A DNA stretch of 64,000 nt from Pseudomonas sp. LD120 (GCF_009861525.1 NZ_WVHL01000002.1:434001-498000), one strand, 5' to 3'. Positions 18,596-27,737 are shown, numbered from the stretch's first letter. Program-made: numbers and translations. The notes: generated from the letters alone by a model not told the origin.

Positions 18596-19561
18596 ATGCA
18601 AAGGATCAGCGTGATCGTGCCCATGTACAACGAAGCACGTCACATCACACGGACCCTGGACAGCGTGATCCTCGCCGCCCGGGTCGCCGCGCTCGACTAC
18701 GAACTGATCGTGGTCGACAACGGTTCCACCGACCAGGGGCCACAACGGGCCCGGGAACTGGGCGCGCGGGTACTGCGGTGCCCGGGCATCAGCATCGGCG
18801 CGCTGCGCAATCGCGGGGCGGCGCAAGCCACCGGCAACTGGTTGGCATTTCTCGACGCCGACATCGAGGTGCCCGGCAACTGGCTGCTGCTCTGGCAGCA
18901 GGTCCAGGCCGAACAGCGCGCCGAAGTTTTTGCCCTCGATTGCGCGGCGCCGGCCAGCGCGCCCTGGTTCGCCCGGGCCTGGCAGCGACGCAGCCTGGCC
19001 GGCGACAAAAAGGCCCGTCTGCTGCACTGGATGCCCAGCCCCAATCTGTGCCTGCAACGGCACTGGTTCGAACGCGTCGGCGGTTTTGACGAACACCTGC
19101 GCACCGGCGAAGACAAGGATTTCGGCCTGCGCCTGCACCAGGCCGGGGCCCGCCAACTGAGCCTGTCAGCCCCCCAGGTGCTGCATTGGGGCTTTGAAGG
19201 CAGTTGGCGCGAGTGGGCCGGCAAGGAGCGCTGGCGCCAGGGCAGCCACGTGCAACTGCTGAAAAACGGCGGCCTCAACCTGCGCCTGCTGCGCTTTCCC
19301 CTGCTGTGCCTGGCCGCTGCCGGGCTGACGCTGGCGGCACTGCTGAGCCTGTTACTGGGGCAACCGGCCGTGGCCGCCGCCAGCCTGCTGTGCAGCGCCT
19401 TGGCGCCCCTGGCCCTGGCCTTGCGCCAGGGCTGGCGCCAGCGCGACCCGCTGTTTGTCCTACAACTCTGGCTGCTGCACTGGGTGCGCCTGCACTTGGG
19501 GGCCGCCGCACTGCTTCAGGGCCTATTCAACCGTTCCGTCGTGAGACCTGACCGTGGCTAA
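18596..19561 (+). CDS. Glycosyltransferase family 2
   Basis: A 321-residue GT-A glycosyltransferase. It begins with MQRISVIVPMYNEARHITRT, then YELIVVDNGSTDQ and the metal-binding WLAFLDADIEVP, with an acceptor-side RTGEDKDFGLRL. The C-terminus has two membrane helices. The start ATG at 18596 has a strong AAGGGAGG ribosome site, as expected for a gene that follows the operon's largest gap. It overlaps the next gene by eight bases. Donor and acceptor are unknown. Confidence 0.87.
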   Translation: MQRISVIVPMYNEARHITRTLDSVILAARVAALDYELIVVDNGSTDQGPQRARELGARVLRCPGISIGALRNRGAAQATGNWLAFLDADIEVPGNWLLLWQQVQAEQRAEVFALDCAAPASAPWFARAWQRRSLAGDKKARLLHWMPSPNLCLQRHWFERVGGFDEHLRTGEDKDFGLRLHQAGARQLSLSAPQVLHWGFEGSWREWAGKERWRQGSHVQLLKNGGLNLRLLRFPLLCLAAAGLTLAALLSLLLGQPAVAAASLLCSALAPLALALRQGWRQRDPLFVLQLWLLHWVRLHLGAAALLQGLFNRSVVRPDRG

Positions 19562-20690
19562 AACAATTTTCTGGCTGTGCCTGCTGCTGCCCCTCTATGC
19601 CTGGATCGGCTATCCGTTGCTGCTGGGCCTGCTCAGCCTGTTCGTGCGCCCGCGCCCGGTGCAAGAAGGCGCGCCGCTGTCGGTCAGCGTGATCATCGCC
19701 GCGCACAACGAAGGTCCGCACATCGAGCACAAGCTGCACACCCTGTTGCGCCAGGATTACCCAGCCACCGATCTGCAGATCATCCTGGCCAGCGACGGCT
19801 CCAGCGACGATACCGTGGCCACCGCCCTGACCGTGCGTGACTCGCGGATCGTTGTTCTGGACCTGCCCCGGGTGGGCAAGGCCGGTGCCTTGAACGCCGC
19901 GGCCGAGCTAGCGCGCAACGACATCCTGGTGTTCACCGACGCCGACAACCAGTGGTCAGACGACACCCTGGGCAAGCTGCTGGCGCCCCTTTGCGACCCC
20001 CTGGTCGGGGCGTGCGGCGGGCACATGATCATCCCCAACCCCGGACACAACCTGAGCCTGGGCGACAGCCTGTACCGACACTACGAAGCTTGGTTGCGCC
20101 AAGCGGAAAACCGCACCGGCTGCATGGTTTCCGCCGACGGTGCGCTGCTGGCCCTACGCCGCGAGCTGTTCCAGCGGGTGCCGGCAGAGGTCAACGATGA
20201 CTTCTTTATCAGCACCTGCGCCCCGGTGGCCGGCAAACGCATCGTCTATGTGGAAGACGCCCAGGTGCTGGACCATGGCGTGGACGAAGCGGGCAAGCAG
20301 TACCGGCGGCGCCTGCGAGTCACCGTCGGAGGCCTGCAGAGCCTGGCCCAGCGCCGGGCGCTGATGAACCCGCTGCGCCACGGTGCCTACGCCATCGCCC
20401 TGATCAGCCACAAGCTGATCCGCCGCCTGGCCCCGGTGCTGTTGTTGCCGCTGCTGCTGAGCAACCTGCTGCTGTGGCATGACGGCACCTTCTACCGCCT
20501 CAGCCTGATCGCCCAGTTGCTCGGCTACGGCGCTGGAGTACTGGGTTTGCTGGACAGTCGCGGGCGCCTGCCCAAGGTGTTTCGTCTCGCCGGCTTCGTG
20601 CTGGTGACCCTGGCCGGCATGAGCATGGGCCTCTGGCAGTTTCTCCGCGGGCAGCGTTATGCCTTGTGGAATCCACAACAGAACCGTTGA
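19554..20690 (+). CDS. Membrane glycosyltransferase family 2
   Basis: A 378-residue integral-membrane GT2 of the poly-N-acetylglucosamine/hyaluronan synthase style. An N-terminal helix (IFWLCLLLPLYAWIGYPLLLGLL) is followed by VSVIIAAHNEGPHIEHKL, LASDGSSDDT, VFTDADNQW and the product-binding QYRRRLRVTVGG segment (Q-x-x-R-R-L variant), then C-terminal helices. It starts with GTG at 19554, inside the end of the preceding gene. It could transfer an amino sugar, which would fit the two downstream deacetylases. Confidence 0.85.
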   Translation: MAKTIFWLCLLLPLYAWIGYPLLLGLLSLFVRPRPVQEGAPLSVSVIIAAHNEGPHIEHKLHTLLRQDYPATDLQIILASDGSSDDTVATALTVRDSRIVVLDLPRVGKAGALNAAAELARNDILVFTDADNQWSDDTLGKLLAPLCDPLVGACGGHMIIPNPGHNLSLGDSLYRHYEAWLRQAENRTGCMVSADGALLALRRELFQRVPAEVNDDFFISTCAPVAGKRIVYVEDAQVLDHGVDEAGKQYRRRLRVTVGGLQSLAQRRALMNPLRHGAYAIALISHKLIRRLAPVLLLPLLLSNLLLWHDGTFYRLSLIAQLLGYGAGVLGLLDSRGRLPKVFRLAGFVLVTLAGMSMGLWQFLRGQRYALWNPQQNR

Positions 20691-20691
20691 C

Positions 20692-21690
20692 ATGACCTTC
20701 AAACAATCCTTCAAGTGCCTGTTGGGTCACCTTTATCTGCACAGCCTCGGCCGGGCGCGCTTGAGCGACGCCGCAGTGGTGCTGATGCTGCATCGGGTGC
20801 TGCCCGACTCGGCGGCCGCGCGCCTACCCCATCGGGCGCCGTTGTGTGTAGGGCAAACCCAGTTCGAGCACCTGCTGCGCTGGCTGCGCCGGCACTTCGA
20901 CTGTGTGTCTATGCCGCACTTGCTGGAGCTTCCCGGTGGCGATCGACCCCGGGTGGCCCTGACCTTCGACGACGGCTGGCGCGACAATGCCGAGGTGGCG
21001 TACCCGTTGCTGGAGCGTTACCAGGTGCCGGCGAGCATCTTCTTGTCCACTGACTTCATTGGCAGCGGTCAGGGGTTCTGGTGGGAATCGATCGGCGAAA
21101 CCCTGTGGCAGCAGCCTGACAGCGCCGCGGCGCAACCTCTGTTGATGCAGTTGCGCGCCCAGGCGCTGGCACCGCCTGCCGAGTTGTTGCAGCCCGGCAA
21201 CAGCCATGCTCGCAGCCGGGCGCTGGGCGCCTATCTACAGCGCCTCAAAGGCTTGCCCCCGGCCAGCCTGCAAGCCTTGGCCGACAGTTGCCCCAGCGCT
21301 AGCGCCCCCCACAGCCTGGATTGGGCTCAGGTCCGGCGCCTAGAACGCTCCGGGCTGGTGCGCTTCGGCCCCCACGGCGCCAGCCACAGCATCCTCACCC
21401 GCCTCGACCGCACGGCGCTGCGGGACGACCTGCAACGCTCCCACCAGGCCTTACAAGCCCACTGTCAGGCGCCGTTGGGGATCTACTGCTACCCCAATGG
21501 CGATCACGATCCCGAGGTGCGTGCCGCAGTGGCCGAGCTGGGCTACCACTATGCCTTGAGCACCCGTTGCGGGCTGATCGAGGCTGACGGCAACCCACGA
21601 TTGGCCCTGCCACGCATCGATGTCAGCCACGCCAGCGCCGCACACCCGGGGCTGCTGGCGTGGCGCCTGCTCCAGGGAGCCCGGGCATGA
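20692..21690 (+). CDS. Polysaccharide deacetylase (NodB-like)
   Basis: A 332-residue carbohydrate-esterase-4-type protein. The metal-site motif is VALTFDDGWRDNAEVAYPLL (the DD pair), and the second motif follows in FGPHGASHSILTRLD (H-x-x-x-H). A later YCYPNGDHDPEVRAAV segment matches the family's P-Y-G-like region. No clear signal peptide is visible, so it may act on cytoplasmic lipid-linked intermediates or in a membrane complex. It starts one base after the previous stop and overlaps the flippase gene by four bases. It probably removes N-acetyl groups from the polymer. Confidence 0.85.
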   Translation: MTFKQSFKCLLGHLYLHSLGRARLSDAAVVLMLHRVLPDSAAARLPHRAPLCVGQTQFEHLLRWLRRHFDCVSMPHLLELPGGDRPRVALTFDDGWRDNAEVAYPLLERYQVPASIFLSTDFIGSGQGFWWESIGETLWQQPDSAAAQPLLMQLRAQALAPPAELLQPGNSHARSRALGAYLQRLKGLPPASLQALADSCPSASAPHSLDWAQVRRLERSGLVRFGPHGASHSILTRLDRTALRDDLQRSHQALQAHCQAPLGIYCYPNGDHDPEVRAAVAELGYHYALSTRCGLIEADGNPRLALPRIDVSHASAAHPGLLAWRLLQGARA

Positions 21691-22997
21691 AGCGCGGCAG
21701 CTACCTCTGGCACCTGGCCCTGAGCCTGGGCACGCGGCTGGCGATGATCGGCCTGCGCCTGCTGCGCAACGTGTTGCTCGCGCGCCTGCTGGGGCCGGCG
21801 GACCGCGGCCTGTTCGCCCTGCTCAGCACCTTGCCGGATCTGATCGCCGCGCTCACCAGCGGCGGCCTTAACACCGCCGTCGGTTACCAGGCCGCACGCC
21901 AGCGGCCCATGGGCCTGTTACTGACCCAGGTGCTGATCTACGGCTGCCTGCTGGCCAGCCTGTTGACCCTGGCGGGCCTGGCGCTGATGCACAGCTTCGC
22001 CAGCCAGTGGGACCTGAGCCTGCAACTGGGCGATCTGGCCTGGCTGCTGCTCCTGGCGGTGCCGATTAGCGTGCTCAAGAGCGGCCTGCTGACCCTGCAC
22101 AACGCCGACGGCCGGGTCGAAGCGTTCAACGCCCTGCGCTTGTTGGAGTCCCTGGTGCCGCTGCTGCTGTTCGTCGGCCTGTGGTGGATCTGGCGCGACC
22201 AGCCGCTGTCGGCGGCACTGGTCAGTTGGTTGGGGGGCACCTTGCTGGTGGTGGTGGTCGGCTGGTGCTGGCTGGCGCGCTATCACAGCCTGCGCCTACG
22301 CTGGCAGGCCGGGGAGCAAAGCAAGCTGCTGCGCTATAGCGCCCAGAGCCATCCCGGGGTGCTGTCCCAGCAACTGATGCTGCGCTCGGACTATCTGTTC
22401 ATCGGTGCCCTGCTGGACCCGGCCGCCCTGGGCTGGTACGCCATGGCCAGCGCCGCCGCCGAGCTGCTGCTGATCATTCCCGAGGCGGTGACCACGCCGC
22501 TGATGAAACGCTTGCTGCAACAGGGCGCCGGAATCGAGCAACTCACCGCCCTGGCCCTGCGCCTGACCGCCACCGTGATGCTCGGCGCCTGCCTGGGCAT
22601 GGCGCTGATTGGCCAGTGGTTGATCGTCAGCTTGTTCGGCAGCGCCTACGCCCCGGCCTACGGCGCCTTGCTGGCGTTGCTGCCGGGGCTGTTCGGCCTG
22701 TGCTACGCGAGCATCTTGCGCCTGGACCTGCTGGGCAAGCAGCGCCCCGGCACCTTGTCGCTGCTGCTGGCCGGCGGGGCGCTGCTGAACCTGGTTCTCA
22801 ACGCGCTGCTGATTCCGGCGCTGGGCATCGTCGGCGCTGGCGTGGCCTCGTCCATCGCCTACCTGGCGGTGAGCCTGGTGATGCTCGGCCTGTATTGCCG
22901 CCTCAGCGGCGTGCCCTGGTACCGCACCCTGATCCTGTTACCTGGAGACATTGTCTACGTGCTTGAGTTATTGCGTCCTAAGGAAAAGGTCCGATGA
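21687..22997 (+). CDS. Wzx-type polysaccharide flippase (MATE/MOP superfamily)
   Basis: A 436-residue polytopic protein with about 12-14 hydrophobic segments, typical of the polysaccharide transporter family that flips lipid-linked repeat units across the inner membrane. The N-terminus (RLAMIGLRLLRNVLLARLLG) and the middle (SAQSHPGVLSQQLMLRSDYLFIG) are family-like. It is coupled on both sides by four-base stop/start overlaps. Together with the ligase-type protein at 17076 it makes this a Wzx/Wzy-dependent system. Confidence 0.86.
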   Translation: MKRGSYLWHLALSLGTRLAMIGLRLLRNVLLARLLGPADRGLFALLSTLPDLIAALTSGGLNTAVGYQAARQRPMGLLLTQVLIYGCLLASLLTLAGLALMHSFASQWDLSLQLGDLAWLLLLAVPISVLKSGLLTLHNADGRVEAFNALRLLESLVPLLLFVGLWWIWRDQPLSAALVSWLGGTLLVVVVGWCWLARYHSLRLRWQAGEQSKLLRYSAQSHPGVLSQQLMLRSDYLFIGALLDPAALGWYAMASAAAELLLIIPEAVTTPLMKRLLQQGAGIEQLTALALRLTATVMLGACLGMALIGQWLIVSLFGSAYAPAYGALLALLPGLFGLCYASILRLDLLGKQRPGTLSLLLAGGALLNLVLNALLIPALGIVGAGVASSIAYLAVSLVMLGLYCRLSGVPWYRTLILLPGDIVYVLELLRPKEKVR

Positions 22998-24922
22998 AAC
23001 CCCGTTCCCTGCTTGCCCTGATGCTGGTTGCAACAGCGTCCTCGCTGCACGCGGCGCCCCTGCACTGGGGCGCTATCCGTGACGGCAGCCTGTACTTGCA
23101 AGCCAATGCCGGCGACACCTTGCAACTGCGCTGGAGCCCGGCCTGGCAAAGCGATGCCAATCAGGAGCAGTTGTACCTGTTGCGCCCCGATGGCCAGTTG
23201 CTGCAACAACTGGAGATCGGCGCCGATCAGCCTTACGGCGAGCGCGACATCCCATTGCCCGCCGCCCAGGGCGACTATCGCCTGCAGGTGCCGGGTTACA
23301 GCTTTCGCAACTTCAAGGTCAGCCACGACAGCGCCACCCTGGCGCAATTCGAACCCGCCAAGGTGCACTTCAGTGCCGACGTGCCCGGCGGCGTCGAGCT
23401 GTACTTTCGCGTGGCCGCCGGCGAGCAGGCGCAGTTGGCCGGCAAGTACTACGGCGGCGTCAGCGTGCTCCAGGCCACCCGCCTGAGCGATGGTCTCCAG
23501 GTCCACCTCAAGCTTGAGCAACACGCGCTTTACGGGCAATTCGATCAGGCTGCCTTGCCGCAAGCCGCGCAGGACGAAGTCTGGCGCCTGTCGATGGGCG
23601 GTTCGGGCAAGGTGGGCTTCTGGCTCGACGGCACCGCCAATCTGTTCGCCCAGGACCTGAACCAGTTGCACCCGCTGCAGTGGCCCCCGAGCCGGATCGA
23701 GCTCAACCTGGAGCCGCAACTGCGCGGCCCCAGCCCACACCTGGGGGTCGCCCTGCCTTACGCCCTGCCGCCGCAGTCGACCTTTGAACTGCTGCGAGTC
23801 CTGGGACCGAGAGCGGCCAACTTCTACAGTTTTGTCGACGTGATCCAGCAAGATCCCCAACGGGAACTGAGCTTTCGCCGCCTGTACCGCGAGACATTCA
23901 AGATCGAACGCGACATTACCCTGCTGGCCGGCACCGGACGCCGGGCCGTGCTGGAGGCCGACCGCGAAAGCTTTGCCGGGCTCGACGCCTGGTTGGCCGA
24001 CAGCGTGCAGTTGGGCAATCAGGGCCTGCATTACCTGGCCTTTGCCGACGAGCCCAACCTCAACTTCCCCAGCTATGCGGTGTTCGCCAGTTATTTTGCG
24101 CAGATGCTGGAGCACACCAAGGCCAACCCCGACGCCCGAGCCGCCGGGGTGCGTATCGCCATGCCGGTGAGTTCGCGCCTGTTGGACGGTCCGTTCCGGA
24201 TCGGTGCCGAGCAGCGCCGAGGCATCGACTGGGCGCGCCAACTGCTGGCCGATCACGGGGCCGATATCGACGCCCTGGCCTGGCATGAGTGGATGGTTCG
24301 TGACCTCCTGGCCACCCGTCGCTACCGCACCAGCGTGCGTGCCGCCGCCGACCTGGTGGGGCTCGACGAACAAGGCCGGCCGCGCAAGGCGCTGCTGCTG
24401 AGCCAGACCAACATCTCCAGTGGCCCGGACCTGAGCCCTTACCAGCAAGACACTCACTACGCCGCCCTATGGTGGACCTCGGTGGTGATCAACGCCTCCC
24501 AGGACGGTTTGCTGGACATGCTCAACTGGTTTCAGGCCGCCGATGAGCCCGAGTACCCCAAGGGCATGCTGGCCCAGCTGGACGCCCAGCAGTTCAGCCT
24601 GAAACCGGTGGCCGGGGCCCAGCAATTCATTCAGCAGCATTGGCTCGGGCAGGTTCAGGCCCTGGACAACCCGGCCTTCGAAGTTGACGCCCTGGCCCTG
24701 CGCGACGGCCCGCGCCACAGCCTGTTGGGCGTGGCCAAGACCCCACGACCACACACCATTGAGCTTAAGGGCGCAGCGCAGATCTGCCAGTCCAGCCCTC
24801 GCCTGGAACTGCTGGGGGCCGACGGCCGTAGCCGCCAGGCAACGCTGCAGTGCAGCGATGGCCACGCACAGTTCCAACTGCCCGGTGAAACCCTGTTTGC
24901 CTTGACCTGGAAAACCTTATGA
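22994..24922 (+). CDS. Secreted protein with glycoside-hydrolase-like C-terminal half
   Basis: A 642-residue protein with a clear signal peptide (LLALMLVATASSLHAAP). Residues up to about 250 look like beta-sandwich domains. The second half resembles a clan-A TIM-barrel glycosidase: YLAFADEPNLNFPSY would hold the acid/base position (normally NEP), AWHEWMVRDLL a following strand, and LLLSQTNIS the place of the nucleophile. The last has glutamine where glutamate is expected, so activity is doubtful. It is coupled to the flippase and the acetyltransferase by four-base overlaps. PslG-like roles in trimming the polymer or aiding its secretion are possible. I do not recognise a named family. Confidence 0.55.
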   Translation: MKPRSLLALMLVATASSLHAAPLHWGAIRDGSLYLQANAGDTLQLRWSPAWQSDANQEQLYLLRPDGQLLQQLEIGADQPYGERDIPLPAAQGDYRLQVPGYSFRNFKVSHDSATLAQFEPAKVHFSADVPGGVELYFRVAAGEQAQLAGKYYGGVSVLQATRLSDGLQVHLKLEQHALYGQFDQAALPQAAQDEVWRLSMGGSGKVGFWLDGTANLFAQDLNQLHPLQWPPSRIELNLEPQLRGPSPHLGVALPYALPPQSTFELLRVLGPRAANFYSFVDVIQQDPQRELSFRRLYRETFKIERDITLLAGTGRRAVLEADRESFAGLDAWLADSVQLGNQGLHYLAFADEPNLNFPSYAVFASYFAQMLEHTKANPDARAAGVRIAMPVSSRLLDGPFRIGAEQRRGIDWARQLLADHGADIDALAWHEWMVRDLLATRRYRTSVRAAADLVGLDEQGRPRKALLLSQTNISSGPDLSPYQQDTHYAALWWTSVVINASQDGLLDMLNWFQAADEPEYPKGMLAQLDAQQFSLKPVAGAQQFIQQHWLGQVQALDNPAFEVDALALRDGPRHSLLGVAKTPRPHTIELKGAAQICQSSPRLELLGADGRSRQATLQCSDGHAQFQLPGETLFALTWKTL

Positions 24923-25623
24923 ATCGCTTGACTGGCCTGTGGGCCAAAATCCGCCGCAAAGGCTTGCGCGGCAGTCTGCGCCTGTTCTGTGAACGCTTCT
25001 TCTATTACCACTGGGAACTGCTGACCCTGGAGCGCTCATTGGCCCTGCCGGTGCCCTGCCCGATCAACCCCAGCCGCTGGCCCCAGGTGCGCATCACCCG
25101 GGACCTGTTGCCGGCCTTCGACAGGTACTTCAAGGCCCAACTGCCAGCCATTCGCGGCCTGCTGGACAAGGGCTGCCGCGGCAGCGCGCACCTGGACGAA
25201 GACGGCAACGTGATGATGATGGTCTGGATCAATGAGCGCGATTACTACGACGACCAGCTGTATCGCTGCTGGATGCGCATCCCGCCGGGCTGCCTGTACC
25301 AGTTCGCCGGTGAGTGCGCCTTGCCGTATCGCGGTTCGGGGGTGGTGATTCTGGCGCAGAAGATGCTCTGGGACGAATACCGTGAACGTGGTTTCAAGAG
25401 CACCCGGGCCCTGGTCAATGTGCGCAACGAGCCCGCCCTGAAAATGCACATGCGCCTGGGGTTCCAGGAAGTCGGCGAATCCCTGCATGTCTACTGCCTG
25501 CTGCGTTGCCTGCATTTTCACCGGCGTCGGCCCTATCATCAGCCACGTTTGCAGCACCTGCGCCGTGGGCGTCTGAGCCCGCCACCGCGGGCGCTCGGCC
25601 ATACCAATGAGGAGCATTCATGA
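24919..25623 (+). CDS. GNAT-like acyltransferase
   Basis: A 234-residue protein with a GNAT-type core: a central HLDEDGNVMMMVWINERDYY, a middle YRGSGVVILAQKMLWDEYRERG (the acetyl-CoA-binding loop and helix) and a final LVNVRNEPALKMHMRLGFQEVG, the usual N-x-x-S/A-x-x-x-Y-x-x-x-G-F ending. No signal peptide is seen. It is coupled by four-base overlaps to the genes on both sides. In this context it probably acylates a sugar amine or hydroxyl, or a precursor. The exact acyl group is unknown. Confidence 0.7.
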   Translation: MNRLTGLWAKIRRKGLRGSLRLFCERFFYYHWELLTLERSLALPVPCPINPSRWPQVRITRDLLPAFDRYFKAQLPAIRGLLDKGCRGSAHLDEDGNVMMMVWINERDYYDDQLYRCWMRIPPGCLYQFAGECALPYRGSGVVILAQKMLWDEYRERGFKSTRALVNVRNEPALKMHMRLGFQEVGESLHVYCLLRCLHFHRRRPYHQPRLQHLRRGRLSPPPRALGHTNEEHS

Positions 25624-26756
25624 GCCTGCGTTGGCAGTGGTGCACCAGCCTCTGGGTGCAGGACTTCCCGGTGCAAGCCTATGAACAATTGCGGCAACAG
25701 GTCGAGCACGCCACGCCGTTCAACCGCCTGAGCTGGCTGCGGGGTGCCGAACGCGCCCTGCAGCCGCAGCAGTTGCACATTCTCTTGGGTTGGCAGGGCG
25801 AACGCCTGGTGCTGTGCCTGCCGTTGATCGTCGGTCGCGAGTCCAGGGCCGGGCTGTCCCTGCGGGTGCTACGCCATCTGGGCCACCCCTTGAGCGATCG
25901 GCTGGCGCTGCTGGTGGCCGAACCGGCGCACGGCGCGATGCTCGAGGCCCTGCGGGAAATCTGCCGGCGGTTGCCCCACGACGTGCTGCAACTCCACGAA
26001 CTGGTGGACGCCGAACGCTTGCTCAGGCCCTGGCGGCGGGGCAGTTGGTACAGCCACCAGGCCCTGAGCTGCCGGGCGCCGGAACACTTGATCGTTGACA
26101 GCGACCGTGAGGAAGCCAAAGGCACCTTGCGCTATGAACTGCGCCGGGCGAAGAAGCGCTGCGCCGAAATCGACGCCCGAGTCATCCGCGTGACCCCCTT
26201 GGCCGAAGACATCGACGCGGTGCTCGAAGCGCTGCGCGAGGTGGAACAGGCCAGCTGGAAAGGCGCCGACGGCCTGGGGATTTTTTCCGGACAACCGCGT
26301 CAGCAATGGATGCACAGCGCGTTGCGGGGCTTGGCCGCCGAGGGCTGCCTGCGAGTGGTGATGCTTGAGCACCAGGGACGCTGCATCAGCTACCGCCTCG
26401 GGTTGCTGGAGCGCGGCCGCCTGTATGACTACAACATCGCCTTTCTCGCCGATTACGCCAACCTCGGCAGCGGTCGCTTGCTGCTCGATGAATGGATTCG
26501 CTGGGGGCTCGACGAAGGCTGGCAGTGGGTCGACGCCTCGCGGGTCAGCCTCAGCCGTTCCAGCCATCAATTGCATGAACGCATGAGTGGCGTGGTCGAG
26601 CACCAGCGCTGGAGCTTCTATTCCTGGCGCCCTCGGGGCTTGCTGGCCGGTGTCGCCGAGCGCTGCTGGCAGCGCCTCAAACCTCACCTCAACGCCTGGC
26701 GCGAACGTCGCCAGAACGCCACAGCACAAGGGGTTCGCCCATGCAACAAACCCTGA
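25620..26756 (+). CDS. FemAB-like/GNAT-superfamily acyltransferase
   Basis: A 378-residue protein of the CelD/BcsL (FemAB-like) GNAT class found in many exopolysaccharide clusters. The N-terminal domain has TPFNRLSWLRGAERAL, and the C-terminal domain has EHQGRCISYRLGLLERGRLYDYNIAF followed by LGSGRLLLDEWIRWGLDEGW, the characteristic second GNAT lobe. It overlaps the previous gene by four bases and the next by 16. Members of the class are thought to acylate polymer sugars, sometimes with amino acids. The product here is not known. Confidence 0.72.
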   Translation: MSLRWQWCTSLWVQDFPVQAYEQLRQQVEHATPFNRLSWLRGAERALQPQQLHILLGWQGERLVLCLPLIVGRESRAGLSLRVLRHLGHPLSDRLALLVAEPAHGAMLEALREICRRLPHDVLQLHELVDAERLLRPWRRGSWYSHQALSCRAPEHLIVDSDREEAKGTLRYELRRAKKRCAEIDARVIRVTPLAEDIDAVLEALREVEQASWKGADGLGIFSGQPRQQWMHSALRGLAAEGCLRVVMLEHQGRCISYRLGLLERGRLYDYNIAFLADYANLGSGRLLLDEWIRWGLDEGWQWVDASRVSLSRSSHQLHERMSGVVEHQRWSFYSWRPRGLLAGVAERCWQRLKPHLNAWRERRQNATAQGVRPCNKP

Positions 26757-27520
26757 GCGTCACCCGCTCGCAGCGGGTCATCGTCAACGCCGACGACTTC
26801 GGCCTCGACCTGGACTACAACCAACTGACCCTGCGCGCCTTCAAGCGGGGGGTCATCAGCTCGGCCACCCTGATGGCCAACATGCCGGCCTTCGAGGACG
26901 CCTGTCGCCTGAGCCACGAGCACGCCTTGCTCGGGCGCATCGGCCTGCACTTCAACCTGACCTACGGCGCGCCCTTAAGCTCGGCCATCCTCGCTCAGGC
27001 GCGGTTCTGCAATGCCCAGGGCCAGTTCGACCTGAAACTGCCACGCTCGGTCCTGCGTCTGCCGCTAGCGGCGGTCGACGCGGTGTGGCAGGAGCTGGAG
27101 GCGCAGTGGCAGCGTTGCATCGATCGGGGCCTGCGCCCCAGCCACATCGACTCTCACCAGCACGTGCACAATCTCTGGCCGATTGCCGCAATCGTCGCCC
27201 GTTTCGCCGCTCGACAAGGGGTGCCGGTGCGGCTGGCACGCAATGTCGGCGGCAATATCGGCCCGCTCAAACGGGTATTCAAAAGCGCCCTGAACCAGCG
27301 TATCCGCTGGCTGTCGGGACCTGGCGTGAGTTCGGTGTGCACCCCCAAGGACCTGTTAGAAGGTGTGGGTCTCGGGAGCTTGGTGGAAGTCGTGGCCCAT
27401 CCGACACAACTGGCCGATGGCGATTTCGGCGACGACTACCTGCCACCCGGGCAATCTCTGGAACAGTTGCTGAACCGCGCCCTGCCCCAGCATCAACGGA
27501 TCGCCTACAGCGAACTGTGA
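26741..27520 (+). CDS. ChbG/HpnK (YdjC-like) carbohydrate deacetylase
   Basis: A 259-residue deacetylase of the YdjC/ChbG/HpnK family. The N-terminal RVIVNADDFGLDLDYN holds the metal-binding aspartates and HIDSHQHVHNLWP the two histidines. Family members remove N-acetyl groups from GlcNAc-containing oligosaccharides or lipid-linked sugars. It is the last gene of the exopolysaccharide operon and the second deacetylase in it. The pair suggests that the repeat unit carries an N-acetylated amino sugar that is partly unmasked. It begins inside the end of the previous gene. Confidence 0.87.
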   Translation: MQQTLSVTRSQRVIVNADDFGLDLDYNQLTLRAFKRGVISSATLMANMPAFEDACRLSHEHALLGRIGLHFNLTYGAPLSSAILAQARFCNAQGQFDLKLPRSVLRLPLAAVDAVWQELEAQWQRCIDRGLRPSHIDSHQHVHNLWPIAAIVARFAARQGVPVRLARNVGGNIGPLKRVFKSALNQRIRWLSGPGVSSVCTPKDLLEGVGLGSLVEVVAHPTQLADGDFGDDYLPPGQSLEQLLNRALPQHQRIAYSEL

Positions 27521-27599
27521 AACCGGACCGGGCGGAGGGCGGAAACCGTCGGCAGTCGGCAGTCGGGGTATACGGGACGGGAACGAAATATTTCAAAAT

Positions 27600-27623
27600 C
27601 TATCAAGATCTTCTTAATGATAG
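27600..27623. promoter_or_regulatory. Inverted repeat CTATCA-N12-TGATAG
   Basis: CTATCA at 27600-27605 and TGATAG at 27618-27623 flank an AT-rich 12-base spacer, about 115 bases upstream of the DUF2790 gene. It may be a regulator site or part of a promoter. Confidence 0.3.
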
Positions 27624-27737
27624 ATTAACCCTAAATAAACACTCTATTGCGCAGCGTACTGGCCCGGAACGCTTTTAGGGCCTCGTGCGAGGGCAGTCCC
27701 CAGACTGAACCGTCACTGTCTGTAATGGAGAACCACG

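Noticed and set aside
9482..27520. Naming the EPS cluster as alginate, Psl, Pel or cellulose
   Set aside because: The defining genes of each are absent; only general Wzx/Wzy functions are shared.
26587..27678. A 363-codon plus-strand frame over the end of the EPS cluster
   Set aside because: It overlaps the FemAB-like and YdjC-like genes out of frame and has Arg/Gly/Ala-rich shadow composition.
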